The notes under the pieces: model-generated
The model's input: only the letters and a program-made list of their open reading frames with translations
The model's database searches: none
What the model was told of the DNA's origin: nothing
Position numbers and translations under genes: made by a program
In this document: positions 25,196 to 34,088 of the stretch, in pieces
How positions within the stretch are numbered: the stretch's first letter is position 1
Layout of the letters: each line of letters opens with the position of its first letter
NCBI RefSeq assembly: GCF_042682685.1
Contig: NZ_JBHUHX010000009.1
Span: forward strand, 62,001 to 126,000
Direction: 5' to 3'
DNA length: 64,000 bases
Origin: Imhoffiella fuscus
Lineage (GTDB): Bacteria > Pseudomonadota > Gammaproteobacteria > Chromatiales > Chromatiaceae

Positions 25196-26413
25196 TCACC
25201 CCTTGGGCGCCTCGATCCGGACCAGTCCCTGCAGCAGCGATTCCATGCCGCCGAAGACGGTCAGGCTGCCGACCCGCTCGGTGACGCGTTCGAGCGCCTC
25301 CAGTTCCTTGAGCCGCAGCAGCACCGGGTTCTGGTCCATCAGCTTGGCGGTGTTGAGCAGCGACCGGGTCGCGGCCGTCTCCTCGCGCCGACGGATGAGG
25401 TTGGCCTGAGCCGCCTTCTCCGCCTCCACCACCTGGTTGAGGATCTGCTTCATGTCGCCCGGCAGGATGACGTCCTTGATCCCCAATGATTCGATCGTGA
25501 TCCCATGCGGGTCGGCCCGCTCGCGAATGGCGACCAGCACCTCCTGTTCGGTCGTGCCCTTCCGCTCCAGGAGTTCATCCAGGGTCCGGTCTGAGATGGC
25601 CCGGCGCAGTCCGAACTGAAGCTCCCGGTACAGGAAGTCCTTGTGCTTGGGCAACCCGGCCCGAAGCCGGACCGGATCCATGACCCGATACTGGGCGCTC
25701 AGGTTGATCCGCAGACTTACCTTGTCGCGGGTCAGAATCTCCTGGCCCTGGACCTCGATCTCCTGCAGACGCAGATCCGTCAGCTCCACCTGAACATTGC
25801 GATCGAAGTTCCAGAAGGCGTGCACACCCGGCTCTAGGATCCCGACCAGCCGGCCATCGAGCAACAACAGACCCGTCTCATGGTCGGCGATCTCCTCCTC
25901 GATGATGTCGTCCAGGAACTCGGCACCCGGCAGCTTGCTGCCGGCCGACCGTGCCTTGGCCCGATACTCGGCCGGGGCCCTGGTCCAGCCATCCCGATGA
26001 CGCATCCGGCGGATGCGATCCATCACCTCGGGCCCCACGGCGACACCCTCTGTCAGATCGATTCGCTCGACCCGCACCTCGACCGGCCCCTTCCAGTAGA
26101 AGCGACGGCTCATGGGCGGAATCAGGCGGGTCAGCTGTCCGTCCAGATAGACGAGCCCGGCCTCATGCTCGCCGGTCTCGACCGTTTCGACCCACAGATT
26201 CCAGAGCGTTGAGGACTCCTTGCGGAACACCTCGGCATGCGGATGGGCCAGTTCCGGATCGGTCAGATCGAAGGTCTCGAACTCCAGCGATCCGACGATA
26301 TCCAGCCAGCGATAGACGCCAGGTCCGAGCACCTGCTCCAGCACTCCATTCTTCAGTACCAGCACACGCTCGTGCTGGGCGACGACCTGTCGCTTGTATC
26401 CCATGATGTTCAT
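25196..26413 (-). CDS. Slipin (SPFH/stomatin-like protein)
   Basis: The 405-residue product has the SPFH/prohibitin domain in its second half (GVHAFWNFDRNVQVELTDLR, then DKVSLRINLSAQYRV) followed by a coiled-coil stretch (VVEAEKAAQANLIRRREET). The N-terminal half contains a partial repeat of the same start (GVYRWLDIVGSLEFETFDL). Slipins often lie next to rtcB in proteobacteria, and the same strand and order are kept here, so a shared RNA-repair or stress role is plausible. No clear N-terminal membrane hairpin is visible. Confidence 0.88.
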   Translation of the reverse strand: MNIMGYKRQVVAQHERVLVLKNGVLEQVLGPGVYRWLDIVGSLEFETFDLTDPELAHPHAEVFRKESSTLWNLWVETVETGEHEAGLVYLDGQLTRLIPPMSRRFYWKGPVEVRVERIDLTEGVAVGPEVMDRIRRMRHRDGWTRAPAEYRAKARSAGSKLPGAEFLDDIIEEEIADHETGLLLLDGRLVGILEPGVHAFWNFDRNVQVELTDLRLQEIEVQGQEILTRDKVSLRINLSAQYRVMDPVRLRAGLPKHKDFLYRELQFGLRRAISDRTLDELLERKGTTEQEVLVAIRERADPHGITIESLGIKDVILPGDMKQILNQVVEAEKAAQANLIRRREETAATRSLLNTAKLMDQNPVLLRLKELEALERVTERVGSLTVFGGMESLLQGLVRIEAPKG

Positions 26414-26941
26414 CTTCCCGCTCTCCTCTGTGCCGTCGCTGTCGGCGGCATGACCAGCCGTTTCGGCCTGCCCGCCGCCCCGATCAAGAATCCGGCATTG
26501 CTGTATGTCCCGTTGTCGTTGGTCGGTTGGTGGAGCCGGAGTCGGGTCGCCAACGTTCGGCCCGATCCCGGCGTTCTATCGATTCGGTGTCCGGCTCGGA
26601 CCGGACATCGTTCGGAGCCGGCCGCTCGAAACCGCCGGCTGAAAGAAGGAAAGGCTCGCCCCGCGTCGCGCCGATGGGCCAGGACAGCTGCATGGCCGGA
26701 ATCGTTCAGCTCGATCGATCCGCATCCCTGCGGCACCGCCCGCCATCCGGCGAGATCGCCCGAAACCGCACGATGTCTATCCATGCGTCGTATCCTGGCT
26801 CGAGATCGCCACGACGCCCCCGATCCGGCCTCCCTGCCGGCCCGCCATTCGGCGCGCATATCCATCTGATCGGGCCGGGGCTCACCCTGTGGTCTTGATT
26901 GGACAGGTCATCCAATCGAGTGCGACGGTCAGTCGCCAAAG
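26414..26941. other. 528-bp gap upstream of slipin, no gene recognised
   Basis: Several overlapping ORFs occur on both strands, but none has a ribosome site, recognisable domain or normal composition. I saw no -12/-24 element upstream of slipin, though RtcR/sigma-54 control is common for rtc operons. Confidence 0.4.
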
Positions 26942-27014
26942 AGACAGCGGCGGGATTCGAACCCGCGCCGGACTGGTTATCGGCCAGTTGCTCTACCCAC
27001 TGAGCTACGTTGTC
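26942..27014 (-). tRNA. tRNA-Ile(GAT)-like gene with unusual features
   Basis: The minus strand folds into a 73-nt cloverleaf: D arm GCTC/GAGC, anticodon stem ACTGG/CCAGT with loop CCGATAA (anticodon GAT), and T arm GCGGG-TTCGAAT-CCCGC. Three things are odd. Position 33 is C where U is nearly universal. The acceptor stem GACAACG/CGCTGTC has one A-C mismatch. No CCA is encoded. It may be a decayed tRNA or one with a special role. It is too complete to be chance. Confidence 0.6.
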
Positions 27015-27161
27015 GCCTCACGGCCGCCAGGCAATGGGTACGGACCGAGGGAACGCACTGGGCGCCCTGGCCCGCCACCGGGGCATACCGAACCCCAGGC
27101 GCTGATCGCTCGACGATCGCCGCAAGATGGTGATGCCTGAAATCCTCGATCTTCAGGCATG

Positions 27162-27195
27162 AAAAAACCCCGACCAGTGCTCCCGGTCGGGGTTT
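27162..27195 (-). terminator. Rho-independent terminator, minus strand
   Basis: On the minus strand AAACCCCGACC and GGTCGGGGTTT form an 11-bp stem followed by TTTTTTC. No annotated gene lies close upstream on that strand, so it marks an otherwise unseen transcript beginning before 27,195. Confidence 0.8.
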
Positions 27196-27253
27196 CGTAT
27201 CCCACCGGAAGGCCCTCCAATCGAGCCTTCCGAGATTGCAATCGCGAAATGAC

Positions 27254-27337
27254 TCAGCGCAGAGACAGGGTACTCAGCGTCCGCCCCAGCAAGGAGCCGT
27301 GCTTCCCTCGTTGATCCATGTCGTCTCTGAATGTCAT
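27254..27337 (-). CDS. Possible small peptide (27 aa) before the terminator
   Basis: An ATG at 27,337 opens 27 codons (MTFRDDMDQRGKHGSLLGRT onward) ending 60 bp before the strong minus-strand terminator at 27,162-27,195. A hairpin (AAGGC..GCCTT) lies between. The sequence is unlike the repeat next to it and the unit has its own terminator, so a short messenger or a regulatory RNA is possible. Most of the remaining 27,015-27,638 gap is the terminator and the palindromic repeat. Confidence 0.25.
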   Translation of the reverse strand: MTFRDDMDQRGKHGSLLGRTLSTLSLR

Positions 27338-27473
27338 CTGAACTCTATTCCTCGCGATTCATTGATGCGTTGATTCGATGGGCGGTTAGTCTAGCCAGAA
27401 ATTCAAGCAAGTCAACGAAAATATCAAGATTCTTGTAAAATCCATGTAAAGCGCCCATCAGACCGAAGCAATC

Positions 27474-27599
27474 GAACCGCAAAGGCGCAAAGATCACGAA
27501 GAAAAACAATCGGCTCTGCATATGTCGCGTTTCTCTCGATCCGAATGCATCGAACATATCGCATAGAGGTTCTTTGCGTCCTTTGCGTCTTTGCGGTTC
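27474..27599. repeat. Palindromic repeat (GAACCGCAAA.. family), copy B
   Basis: GAACCGCAAAGGCGCAAAG at the left is matched by the inverted CTTTGCGTCTTTGCGGTTC at the right. The arms closely resemble those of copy A at 24,820-24,891, with a longer, different centre. Confidence 0.75.
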
Positions 27600-27638
27600 C
27601 AAATTCCCGTATCAGGAACAGGATCCAAACCACCCACC

Positions 27639-28229
27639 ATGCAATCAGCCAACATCCCTGGCCGTATCAAGCTCGCCCGCAAGATGGCGGGGTTTCGCAC
27701 CCAGGCCAGTCTTCTCGCCCGGATATCTGGATGGAAATCCTCTCGTCTCGGCAACTACGAGGCCGGCATCTCCACGCCCAGCGCGGACGACATGCTGCTG
27801 ATCGCCGAGGCGACCGGCGTATCGGCCTGCTGGCTGATGTTCGGACAGGGACCCATCCGGCCCAATGAGCGCGACCTGCAGGCGGTTCGTCATCAGAACC
27901 TGGCGCACGTACTGGATGGAATCGAAGGGGATCGGGAGCGTCTCGAGGAGACGGTGAAAGGGCTGCGGATCTCGCGCAAGCGGCTCAGGGAACATCTGGA
28001 CAATCCCTTCCTGCCGATCACGGACGAGTTGGCGCGACGTCTGGAACGTCTGCTCGGCACTCAGCCGGGCTGGGTCGACGAGCAGCATGTGGAGCGCGAC
28101 CCGCTGTTCCTCTCGTTTCCCGAGGAGATGCGGGAACTGATGATGATCTATTCGGAGCTGCCGGCCGCCCAGCGGCCGGTGCTGATGGCGACGGTCCGAG
28201 CCTTGAGGGATTCGCTTCAGACCGTCTGA
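27639..28229 (+). CDS. XRE-family transcriptional regulator
   Basis: The 196-residue protein starts with a Cro/CI-type helix-turn-helix (residues about 5-65: RIKLARKMAGF, SRLGNYEAGISTPSADDMLLIAEATGVS, then WLMFGQGPI). The C-terminal part is helical and may dimerise or sense a ligand. The start at 27,639 aligns with the usual HTH start; the frame is open further up but runs into the palindromic repeat. It is convergent with phoU. Targets are unknown. Confidence 0.8.
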   Translation: MQSANIPGRIKLARKMAGFRTQASLLARISGWKSSRLGNYEAGISTPSADDMLLIAEATGVSACWLMFGQGPIRPNERDLQAVRHQNLAHVLDGIEGDRERLEETVKGLRISRKRLREHLDNPFLPITDELARRLERLLGTQPGWVDEQHVERDPLFLSFPEEMRELMMIYSELPAAQRPVLMATVRALRDSLQTV

Positions 28230-28282
28230 GGGAATACCGATCGACGCACTGGCATGGATCGGCTCAGAAGAAGGCGCGTGCC

Positions 28283-28948
28283 TCAATCCAAATCCGGCGT
28301 ATACCCCGAGGCGACATAGATGGCGCGCTCCGCGACGTTGGTCGCACGATCCGCGACGCGCTCGTAGTTGTGCACGATCCACAGCAGATAGGTGCCGGTG
28401 GTTGCGAACGAGGCATCGGAGCGCATTCGGCTCAGCATCTGCTCGATGAAGGCGTCTTCCTCCCGGTCGACCTGCTCCTCCATGGAGACGGCCTCGCGAA
28501 TGGCCGCCTCGTTCTCGTTGGAGGTAAAGGCGGACAAGGTGCCGGCCAGCATGCCGATCGCGTCGCTCGCGAGCTGGACAATGGCGGCCACGGGCTCGGG
28601 TGGAAGCGGGGTCTTTCCGTTTTTCAGGATGATGCGTGCCACGTCAGCCGCATAGTCGCCGATACGCTCCAGCTCCGAAACCAGCTCCATGCAGGCGCCG
28701 ACGGCGCGGAGGTCTTCGCCGGCGGGCTTATAGGCGGCGAGCGTCACCAGACAGTCCTGCTCCAACATACGACGGTGCCGATTGATGGCGGCATCCTCGG
28801 CGACGATGCGCTCGGCGAGTTCGAGGTCCTGGCGCTTGATGCAATCGACCGAGCGGTTCAGGGCCTCGATAACCAGAGCACCCAGCTCCCCTACCGCAGA
28901 CTGCAAATGCTGGCGCCTCTTCTGCACAAGACTCAGGTTATCGGTCAT
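28283..28948 (-). CDS. phoU: Phosphate transport regulator PhoU
   Basis: PhoU links the Pst phosphate transporter to PhoR/PhoB signalling and holds the Pho regulon off when phosphate is ample. The 221-residue product consists of two three-helix PhoU repeats, each with metal-binding motif residues (ELERIGDYAADVARI and NYERVADRATNVAERA). The start at 28,948 has GAGGA seven to eight bases upstream. No pst genes are nearby, although an alkaline phosphatase gene lies 15 kb away. Confidence 0.93.
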   Translation of the reverse strand: MTDNLSLVQKRRQHLQSAVGELGALVIEALNRSVDCIKRQDLELAERIVAEDAAINRHRRMLEQDCLVTLAAYKPAGEDLRAVGACMELVSELERIGDYAADVARIILKNGKTPLPPEPVAAIVQLASDAIGMLAGTLSAFTSNENEAAIREAVSMEEQVDREEDAFIEQMLSRMRSDASFATTGTYLLWIVHNYERVADRATNVAERAIYVASGYTPDLD

Positions 28949-29205
28949 CGCTGCATCCTCGTCGATTATTCTGTCTGACTCGCTCAATAGGCCGCGCGGT
29001 GTTCGGCGCAGCGCGGGGGCGACATCTTAGTCTTCTAAGAACGCACGCGCATGAATAGTGTCTCCAGCGCCCCATGAGGCCAGCCGAAAACCGCGTTCCA
29101 TCATAGATAGTGTCTCGGTAGACCGCCGAACAGAGGAAGCAGTCGAAGGCCGTCGAAAGGTGCGTCCGGCACAGAAGCGCAACGTGGCGAACGAGGATGT
29201 CCAAC

Positions 29206-29229
29206 GAAAAACCGCCCCGAAGGGCGGTT
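29206..29229 (-). terminator. Rho-independent terminator, minus strand
   Basis: AACCGCCC and GGGCGGTT form an 8-bp stem with a 4-nt loop. On the minus strand it is followed by TTTTT, and it lies 35 bp after the stop of the small secreted protein gene at 29,264. Confidence 0.85.
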
Positions 29230-29263
29230 CGCGAGAGAATGCAGCGTGACGGTCGCCTGGAAT

Positions 29264-29617
29264 CTAACGGAAACCCCAACGCAGCGCCGCGGCACCGTGC
29301 CCGATGCTCTGGGCCGCTTGGCCGATCGAATTGAAGCCATTGGCCACATTGGAGGTGTTGGTGCCGAAGACCTCGGTGTTCTCGGTCCGATTCTTGACCC
29401 GAACGCGGTTGTCCATATAGTCGGCACGGCTGTTGGTCAGGCGCGCGTTGGCGCGGGATTCTCGATCGATCGCACCTGCAGTCGCGTAGTTGACATCGGC
29501 CTGACTGCGCAGGACTTCGTTACGGGCGCTGCGGTTGTAGACGTCGAAGCTGTCAGCAAAGACAGCCGTCGATGCCAGCAAGGCACTCACGGCGGCCAGG
29601 ATCATTCTTGCCTTCAT
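29264..29617 (-). CDS. Small secreted protein of unknown function (117 aa)
   Basis: A clear signal peptide ends at an AFA-D type cleavage site (residues 1-21). The mature part is rich in Asn, Arg, Ser and Ala, with NR/NT motifs (NRSARNEVL, NARLTNSRADYMDN, TNTSNVANGFNSIG). No Cys or catalytic motif is visible. The gene has its own terminator and stands alone, so it is probably a periplasmic or surface protein. I do not recognise the family. Confidence 0.75.
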   Translation of the reverse strand: MKARMILAAVSALLASTAVFADSFDVYNRSARNEVLRSQADVNYATAGAIDRESRANARLTNSRADYMDNRVRVKNRTENTEVFGTNTSNVANGFNSIGQAAQSIGHGAAALRWGFR

Positions 29618-29697
29618 CGCTCAGTCCTCAGGATGCGTGTAGTCACTAAAACATTCGCGGAACGCCAAACGGCTTCACGAATATCCTAGTCAGAGCA

Positions 29698-29979
29698 TCA
29701 GTCTTCATCAAGTTCCCCGCCCCGGTCACGGCGCTCCACCGTCTCGGGATCGGCGATGATGGGACGGTAGATCTCCACCCGGTTGCCGTCGACGAGCTTG
29801 GCATCGAGCTTGGAGATCTTGCCGAAGATGCCGACCTTGTTGACTTCGAGATCGATCTCCGGGAACTGGTTCAGCAGCCCGGAGCGCTCGATGGCATCGC
29901 GGATGGTGCTGCCCTCAGGCACATCCAGCTTCAGCCAGGTCTGCTTGAATTTGTCTGCGTAGGCGACGCCAACGAGCAT
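29698..29979 (-). CDS. rnfH: RnfH family protein
   Basis: The 93-residue protein has the ubiquitin-like beta-grasp fold typical of RnfH (VGVAYADKFKQTWLKLDVPEG, later NRVEIYRPI). RnfH accompanies the Rnf complex genes in diazotrophs; its biochemical role is unclear. Here it is the last gene of the rnfABCDGEH cluster, 62 bp after rnfE. Confidence 0.92.
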   Translation of the reverse strand: MLVGVAYADKFKQTWLKLDVPEGSTIRDAIERSGLLNQFPEIDLEVNKVGIFGKISKLDAKLVDGNRVEIYRPIIADPETVERRDRGGELDED

Positions 29980-30041
29980 CGGGGTCTACTCCGTATCGAA
30001 TCGAAAATGTAGCCGGGGCACGTCGGCGGCGCCCCTGCCGA

Positions 30042-30749
30042 TCATGACGCCAGCGCCTGGGCGCCCCCGTCCTGACGTTTCCTGGCCTCGGCGACGCGGG
30101 TATCGATCAGACGCTTTCCGGCCAGCATGAAGCCCAAGGCGATGAAGCCGCCCGGCGGCAGGATCGCCAGCAGGAATCCGCGATAGTCCGGGATCAGCGT
30201 CACCTCCAGGAAGGACATGCCCTGTCCCAGCAGCAGCGAGGCGTTTGCAAACAGGGTGCCGCTGCCGATGATCTCGCGGACCCCGCCGAGCGCCACCAGA
30301 GCGAAGGTGAAACCCAACCCCATCATGAGACCGTCGAAGGCCGATGCCCCGAGCGGATTGCGCGAGGCGAAGGACTCGGCACGTCCCAGGATGGCGCAGT
30401 TGGTGACGATCAGGGGAATGAAGAGCCCAAGGATCTTGTGCAGGTCGTGCAGCCAAGCGTTCATCGCCAGATCGACCAGGGTCACCAGCACCGCGATGAC
30501 CAGGACGAAGATGGGGATGCGCACCTCGGGGGTCACCAGATTGCGGATCAGCGCGATCAGCAGGCCGGAGGCCACCATGACTGCGGTGGTCGCCAGCCCC
30601 ATCCCGAGCCCGTTGGTCGCGGTCCCCGTGACCGCCAGCAGCGGACAAAGCGCCAGCAACTGGGCGAAGACGACGTTATTGCCCCAGATGCCATCCGAAG
30701 CGATCTTGCCCCAGTTGGCCTTGGGCGTGGTCTCTGTGTCGTTGCTCAT
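30042..30749 (-). CDS. rnfE: Electron transport complex subunit RnfE
   Basis: This is an integral membrane subunit of the Rnf ferredoxin:NAD oxidoreductase. The 235-residue product has about six membrane segments and the family signatures NNVVFAQLLALCPLLAVT and TNCAILGRAE, the conserved Cys being linked to a membrane iron-sulfur centre. It is paralogous to RnfA. The start at 30,749 overlaps the end of rnfG by four bases; a longer frame upstream is a shadow of rnfG. Confidence 0.96.
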   Translation of the reverse strand: MSNDTETTPKANWGKIASDGIWGNNVVFAQLLALCPLLAVTGTATNGLGMGLATTAVMVASGLLIALIRNLVTPEVRIPIFVLVIAVLVTLVDLAMNAWLHDLHKILGLFIPLIVTNCAILGRAESFASRNPLGASAFDGLMMGLGFTFALVALGGVREIIGSGTLFANASLLLGQGMSFLEVTLIPDYRGFLLAILPPGGFIALGFMLAGKRLIDTRVAEARKRQDGGAQALAS

Positions 30750-31414
30750 GGCTGGCTCCGAGTCGGTTGATCCGTATCGGTTGTGGCGACCTCGGCTGGG
30801 GCCGTCAGCGCATCGCGATGCTCGGCGAAGAACTGCAGCCCCTCGCGGATGGAGCGCACCACGCCGCGCGGCGTGATGGTGGCCCCGCTGAACTGGTCGA
30901 AATCGCCGCCGTCCTTTTTGACGCCCCAACGGTCAAGCGGAGGATCGCCAATCGCGCGTCCGTCGAAGCCGAGGATCCAGTCGTCCTTGGCCAATTCGAT
31001 CTTATCGCCCAACCCAGGCGTCTCGGCATGGGCGAGGACGCGCACGCCGATGATGCGTCCCTGGGCGTCGAGCCCCAGGATGGAGTCGATCTCGCCGGCA
31101 TAGCCGAAGCCGACGATGCGGTAGGCGACACCGGTGACATCGAGTCCCTTGAGCGCGCGATAGACCACCACGTCCTGCCCGTCGTCGCCCTTGACGACCA
31201 GGGGGTTCGCAAGCAGGTCGTTGTCGTGGATCTCGGGCGGAATGACCTGGGTCAGCGACGCCTTGAGATCCTCGGCATGACGCTGCTCGATGGCCCCTTC
31301 GGTCGCGAGATCTCCGATCACCAGGAGCGCGGCGGCCAGGAGGGTGAATCCGCCGAGCAATCCGGCCTGATAGCCGACGCTCTGACGATCGAGGGACTTT
31401 GCGGCAAAGTTCAT
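30746..31414 (-). CDS. rnfG: Electron transport complex subunit RnfG
   Basis: RnfG is a membrane-anchored, periplasm-facing flavoprotein subunit. The 222-residue product has one N-terminal membrane segment (GGFTLLAAALLVIG) and the FMN-attachment motif SGATIT, whose second Thr carries covalent FMN. It overlaps rnfD and rnfE by four bases each, indicating coupled translation. Confidence 0.95.
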   Translation of the reverse strand: MNFAAKSLDRQSVGYQAGLLGGFTLLAAALLVIGDLATEGAIEQRHAEDLKASLTQVIPPEIHDNDLLANPLVVKGDDGQDVVVYRALKGLDVTGVAYRIVGFGYAGEIDSILGLDAQGRIIGVRVLAHAETPGLGDKIELAKDDWILGFDGRAIGDPPLDRWGVKKDGGDFDQFSGATITPRGVVRSIREGLQFFAEHRDALTAPAEVATTDTDQPTRSQP

Positions 31415-32502
31415 GGCTTCACCTCCACGTCGTTGGCGTACTCGATCGGCTGACCGCGACGATCGCGGCCGTAGACGCGCGGTTTGACATAGTGGTCGAT
31501 CAAGGGTGTGCAGGCGTTCATCAGCAGCACCGCGAAGGCCACGCCCTCGGGATAGCCGGCCCAGGTGCGAATGACATAGATCAGCAGACCGCAGCCGGCG
31601 GCGAAGATGATCTGACCACGCCGGGTGACCGGTGAGGTGACCAGATCGGTCGCGATGAAGAAGGCGCCGAGCAGGGTCGCGCCGGAGACCAGATGATAGT
31701 AGGGGCCGGTGTAGTGCTCGGGGTCGATGAGGTGCATGACCGTCGCCAGGATGGCGATGGTGGCCATCATGGTCACCGGGATGTGCCAGCTGATGATCCG
31801 CTTGTAGATGAGGAAGACCCCGCCGCCGAGCAGCAGCAACGCGGAGGTCTCGCCCATGCTGCCGGCCACCGTGCCGATGGCGCCCGAGAAGGGACCGAAG
31901 ACCTCGGGCAGGATTGTCGAAAGACCATGCCCTTGCCCCAATTCGGTGCGGACATGCCCGAGCACCGTGGCACCGCTGAATGCATCGAAACCCTGGCCGC
32001 CGAAGGTGATCGCTAGGCTCTCGAGCAGGCCGGGCGCATGCGAGGATAACAGCGGGGCCGGAACGACGAAGCTGGTCATCTCCAGCGGGAAGGTGATGAG
32101 CAGGGCCACGCGCGCGATCATGGCCGGATTGAAGAGGTTCTGGCCGATGCCGCCGAAGACCTGCTTGGCGACGACGATGGCCAGCACGCTGCCGACGACC
32201 CCGATCCACCAGGGCGCCCAGGGCGGCAGAGTCATGGCGAGCAGCCAGCCGGTGAGGATCGCCGAGCCGTCCATCAGATAGGGACGCACCGGCTTTCCGG
32301 CCACGCGCAGCGAGGCGGCCTCGGCCAGCACCGCCGCGAGGATGGTGACGACGAACAGATAGAGCGCGGGCCAGCCGAACTGGACGATGCCGAACAGGGT
32401 GGCCGGCAACAGGGCCAGCATGACCAGCCCCATGGTCCGGGAAATGCTGACCGGCTCGTGCGCGAATGGACCGGCCTTGGCCGCCGGTGTTTCGATACTC
32501 AT
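31411..32502 (-). CDS. rnfD: Electron transport complex subunit RnfD
   Basis: RnfD is a polytopic membrane subunit that binds covalent FMN and probably helps ion pumping. The 363-residue product has about ten membrane segments and the FMN-attachment motif SGATVLG near residue 178. The start at 32,502 (MSIETPAAKAG) is one base from the rnfC stop; upstream codons in the same frame belong to the rnfC shadow. Confidence 0.95.
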   Translation of the reverse strand: MSIETPAAKAGPFAHEPVSISRTMGLVMLALLPATLFGIVQFGWPALYLFVVTILAAVLAEAASLRVAGKPVRPYLMDGSAILTGWLLAMTLPPWAPWWIGVVGSVLAIVVAKQVFGGIGQNLFNPAMIARVALLITFPLEMTSFVVPAPLLSSHAPGLLESLAITFGGQGFDAFSGATVLGHVRTELGQGHGLSTILPEVFGPFSGAIGTVAGSMGETSALLLLGGGVFLIYKRIISWHIPVTMMATIAILATVMHLIDPEHYTGPYYHLVSGATLLGAFFIATDLVTSPVTRRGQIIFAAGCGLLIYVIRTWAGYPEGVAFAVLLMNACTPLIDHYVKPRVYGRDRRGQPIEYANDVEVKP

Positions 32503-32503
32503 C

Positions 32504-34045
32504 TCATGCCTCCGTCTCGGCTGCGGACCGAACCGGTCGATCCGTCTGGCCCTCTTGAGCCGCCTGAGCCTCGGCGGCGGCCTTCTTCTCGGCCTCCGCC
32601 TTCTTCTTCGCCGCCATCTCGCGCTTGCGCTTCGCCATGGCCTCGCGCTTGGCCTGCTTGATCGCCTCCATGCGCGCGGTGCGCTGCTCGGCGAGACGCT
32701 TGGTCTCGGCCTGCTTCTGCTTGGCCCGTCCGCGCGCCGCCATCTCGCCCTTGGCATAGTTGAAGAACTGGACCAGCGGGATATGCCCCGGACAGACATA
32801 GGCGCATGAACCGCAGCCGATGCAGTCCATCAGCCCCAGCTCGACCGCGCCCTCGAGATCCCCGATCCGGGTATGGGACGCCATCTCCAGCGGGACCAGA
32901 CCGCAGGGACAGGCCTGGACGCAGCTTCCGCAGCGGATGCAGGGCATGGGCTCGCGCGCGTTGGTCTCCTCGGCCGTGAGGGCGAGGACGCCGTTGCTGC
33001 CCTTGACCATGGGGACACGGGTACTCGGCAGCGGCTGTCCCATCATGGGGCCGCCGCTGATGAGTCGCGTTGGATCGACCTTGAAGCCACCGCAGTGGTC
33101 CAGCAGATCCTGGACCTTGGTGCCCAGCGGAACGCGCAGATTGCGCGGCTGGGCGATGGCGCCGCCGGTGACGGTGACCACGCGCGAGACCAGCGGATAC
33201 CCGAAACGCAGCGCCTCGTGCACGGCGAAGGCGGTGGCCGGGTTGTGCACCACGACACCGATCTCGGCGGTCAGGGCGCGGGCCGGGGTCTCGCGCCCGG
33301 TCAGGGTCTGCACCAGATGCTTCTCCGACCCCATCGGATAGCGGGTCGGCAAACGGGCGATGCGGATATCGGGATAGGCCGAGGCGGCAACGGCCATGGC
33401 GGCCTGAGCCTCGGGCTTGTTGTTCTCGATCGCGACGATGATCTGCTTCACGCCCAGGGCGTGGGCCATGATGCGGATGCCGTCGATCACCGCGTTCGCG
33501 CACTCGCGCATCAGACGATCGTCGCAGGTCAGATAGGGCTCGCACTCGGCGCCGTTGATGACCAGGGTGTGGACCTGGAATCGCTTGCGCAGGTTCAGCT
33601 TGACCGCCGCCGGGAAGGTCGCCCCGCCCAGACCCACGATCCCGGCCTTGGCCACACGTTCGGCCACCGCCTCGGGTTCGAGCGCAAAGGGATCCTCGAC
33701 GCCCTGGATATGGTCCGCCCAGCGATCCTCGCCGTCTGGCTTCAGGGTGATGGTCGGCACCGAAAGACCGGAGGCATGGTGGGCCGGATAGCTGCCGACG
33801 CCCATGATGCGCCCGGAGGTCGGCGCATGCACCGGGGCCGAGATCACGCCCTGGCCCTGGGCCAGCAGATCGCCCTTGGCGACCATCTGACCGCGTCGCA
33901 CCGCCGGACTGGCGGGCGCGCCGATGTGCTGCTGCAACGGGATATGCAGCAGGGCCGGCATCGGCAGCGACTCGATCGACTGCCCGGCGGCCAACTGCTT
34001 GCGGTCGTCCGGGTGGACACCGCCTCGAATCTTGAAGAGTTTCAT
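32504..34045 (-). CDS. rnfC: Electron transport complex subunit RnfC
   Basis: RnfC is the peripheral NADH-binding subunit with FMN and two 4Fe-4S clusters. The 513-residue product has the nucleotide-binding GIVGLGGATFPAAVK and GAECEPYLTCDDRLM, followed by two ferredoxin motifs (CIRCGSCVQACP near residue 371 and CIGCGSCAYVCP near 410). The C-terminus is a Lys/Ala/Glu-rich helical tail, as in other gammaproteobacterial RnfC proteins. It directly precedes rnfD. Confidence 0.97.
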   Translation of the reverse strand: MKLFKIRGGVHPDDRKQLAAGQSIESLPMPALLHIPLQQHIGAPASPAVRRGQMVAKGDLLAQGQGVISAPVHAPTSGRIMGVGSYPAHHASGLSVPTITLKPDGEDRWADHIQGVEDPFALEPEAVAERVAKAGIVGLGGATFPAAVKLNLRKRFQVHTLVINGAECEPYLTCDDRLMRECANAVIDGIRIMAHALGVKQIIVAIENNKPEAQAAMAVAASAYPDIRIARLPTRYPMGSEKHLVQTLTGRETPARALTAEIGVVVHNPATAFAVHEALRFGYPLVSRVVTVTGGAIAQPRNLRVPLGTKVQDLLDHCGGFKVDPTRLISGGPMMGQPLPSTRVPMVKGSNGVLALTAEETNAREPMPCIRCGSCVQACPCGLVPLEMASHTRIGDLEGAVELGLMDCIGCGSCAYVCPGHIPLVQFFNYAKGEMAARGRAKQKQAETKRLAEQRTARMEAIKQAKREAMAKRKREMAAKKKAEAEKKAAAEAQAAQEGQTDRPVRSAAETEA

Positions 34046-34088
34046 GACCGTGCGCCCCCTGTGGTCCGAAGAAGAGCCCCGATACCGT

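Noticed and set aside
26410..26898. ORFs of 123-151 codons on both strands upstream of slipin
   Set aside because: High-GC chance ORFs in opposite frames with Arg/Pro/Ser-rich content; no starts or motifs.
27345..27754. Minus-strand ORFs with NRKDAKDAKN-like peptides
   Set aside because: They are translations of the palindromic repeat at 27,474-27,599, a well-known source of false genes.
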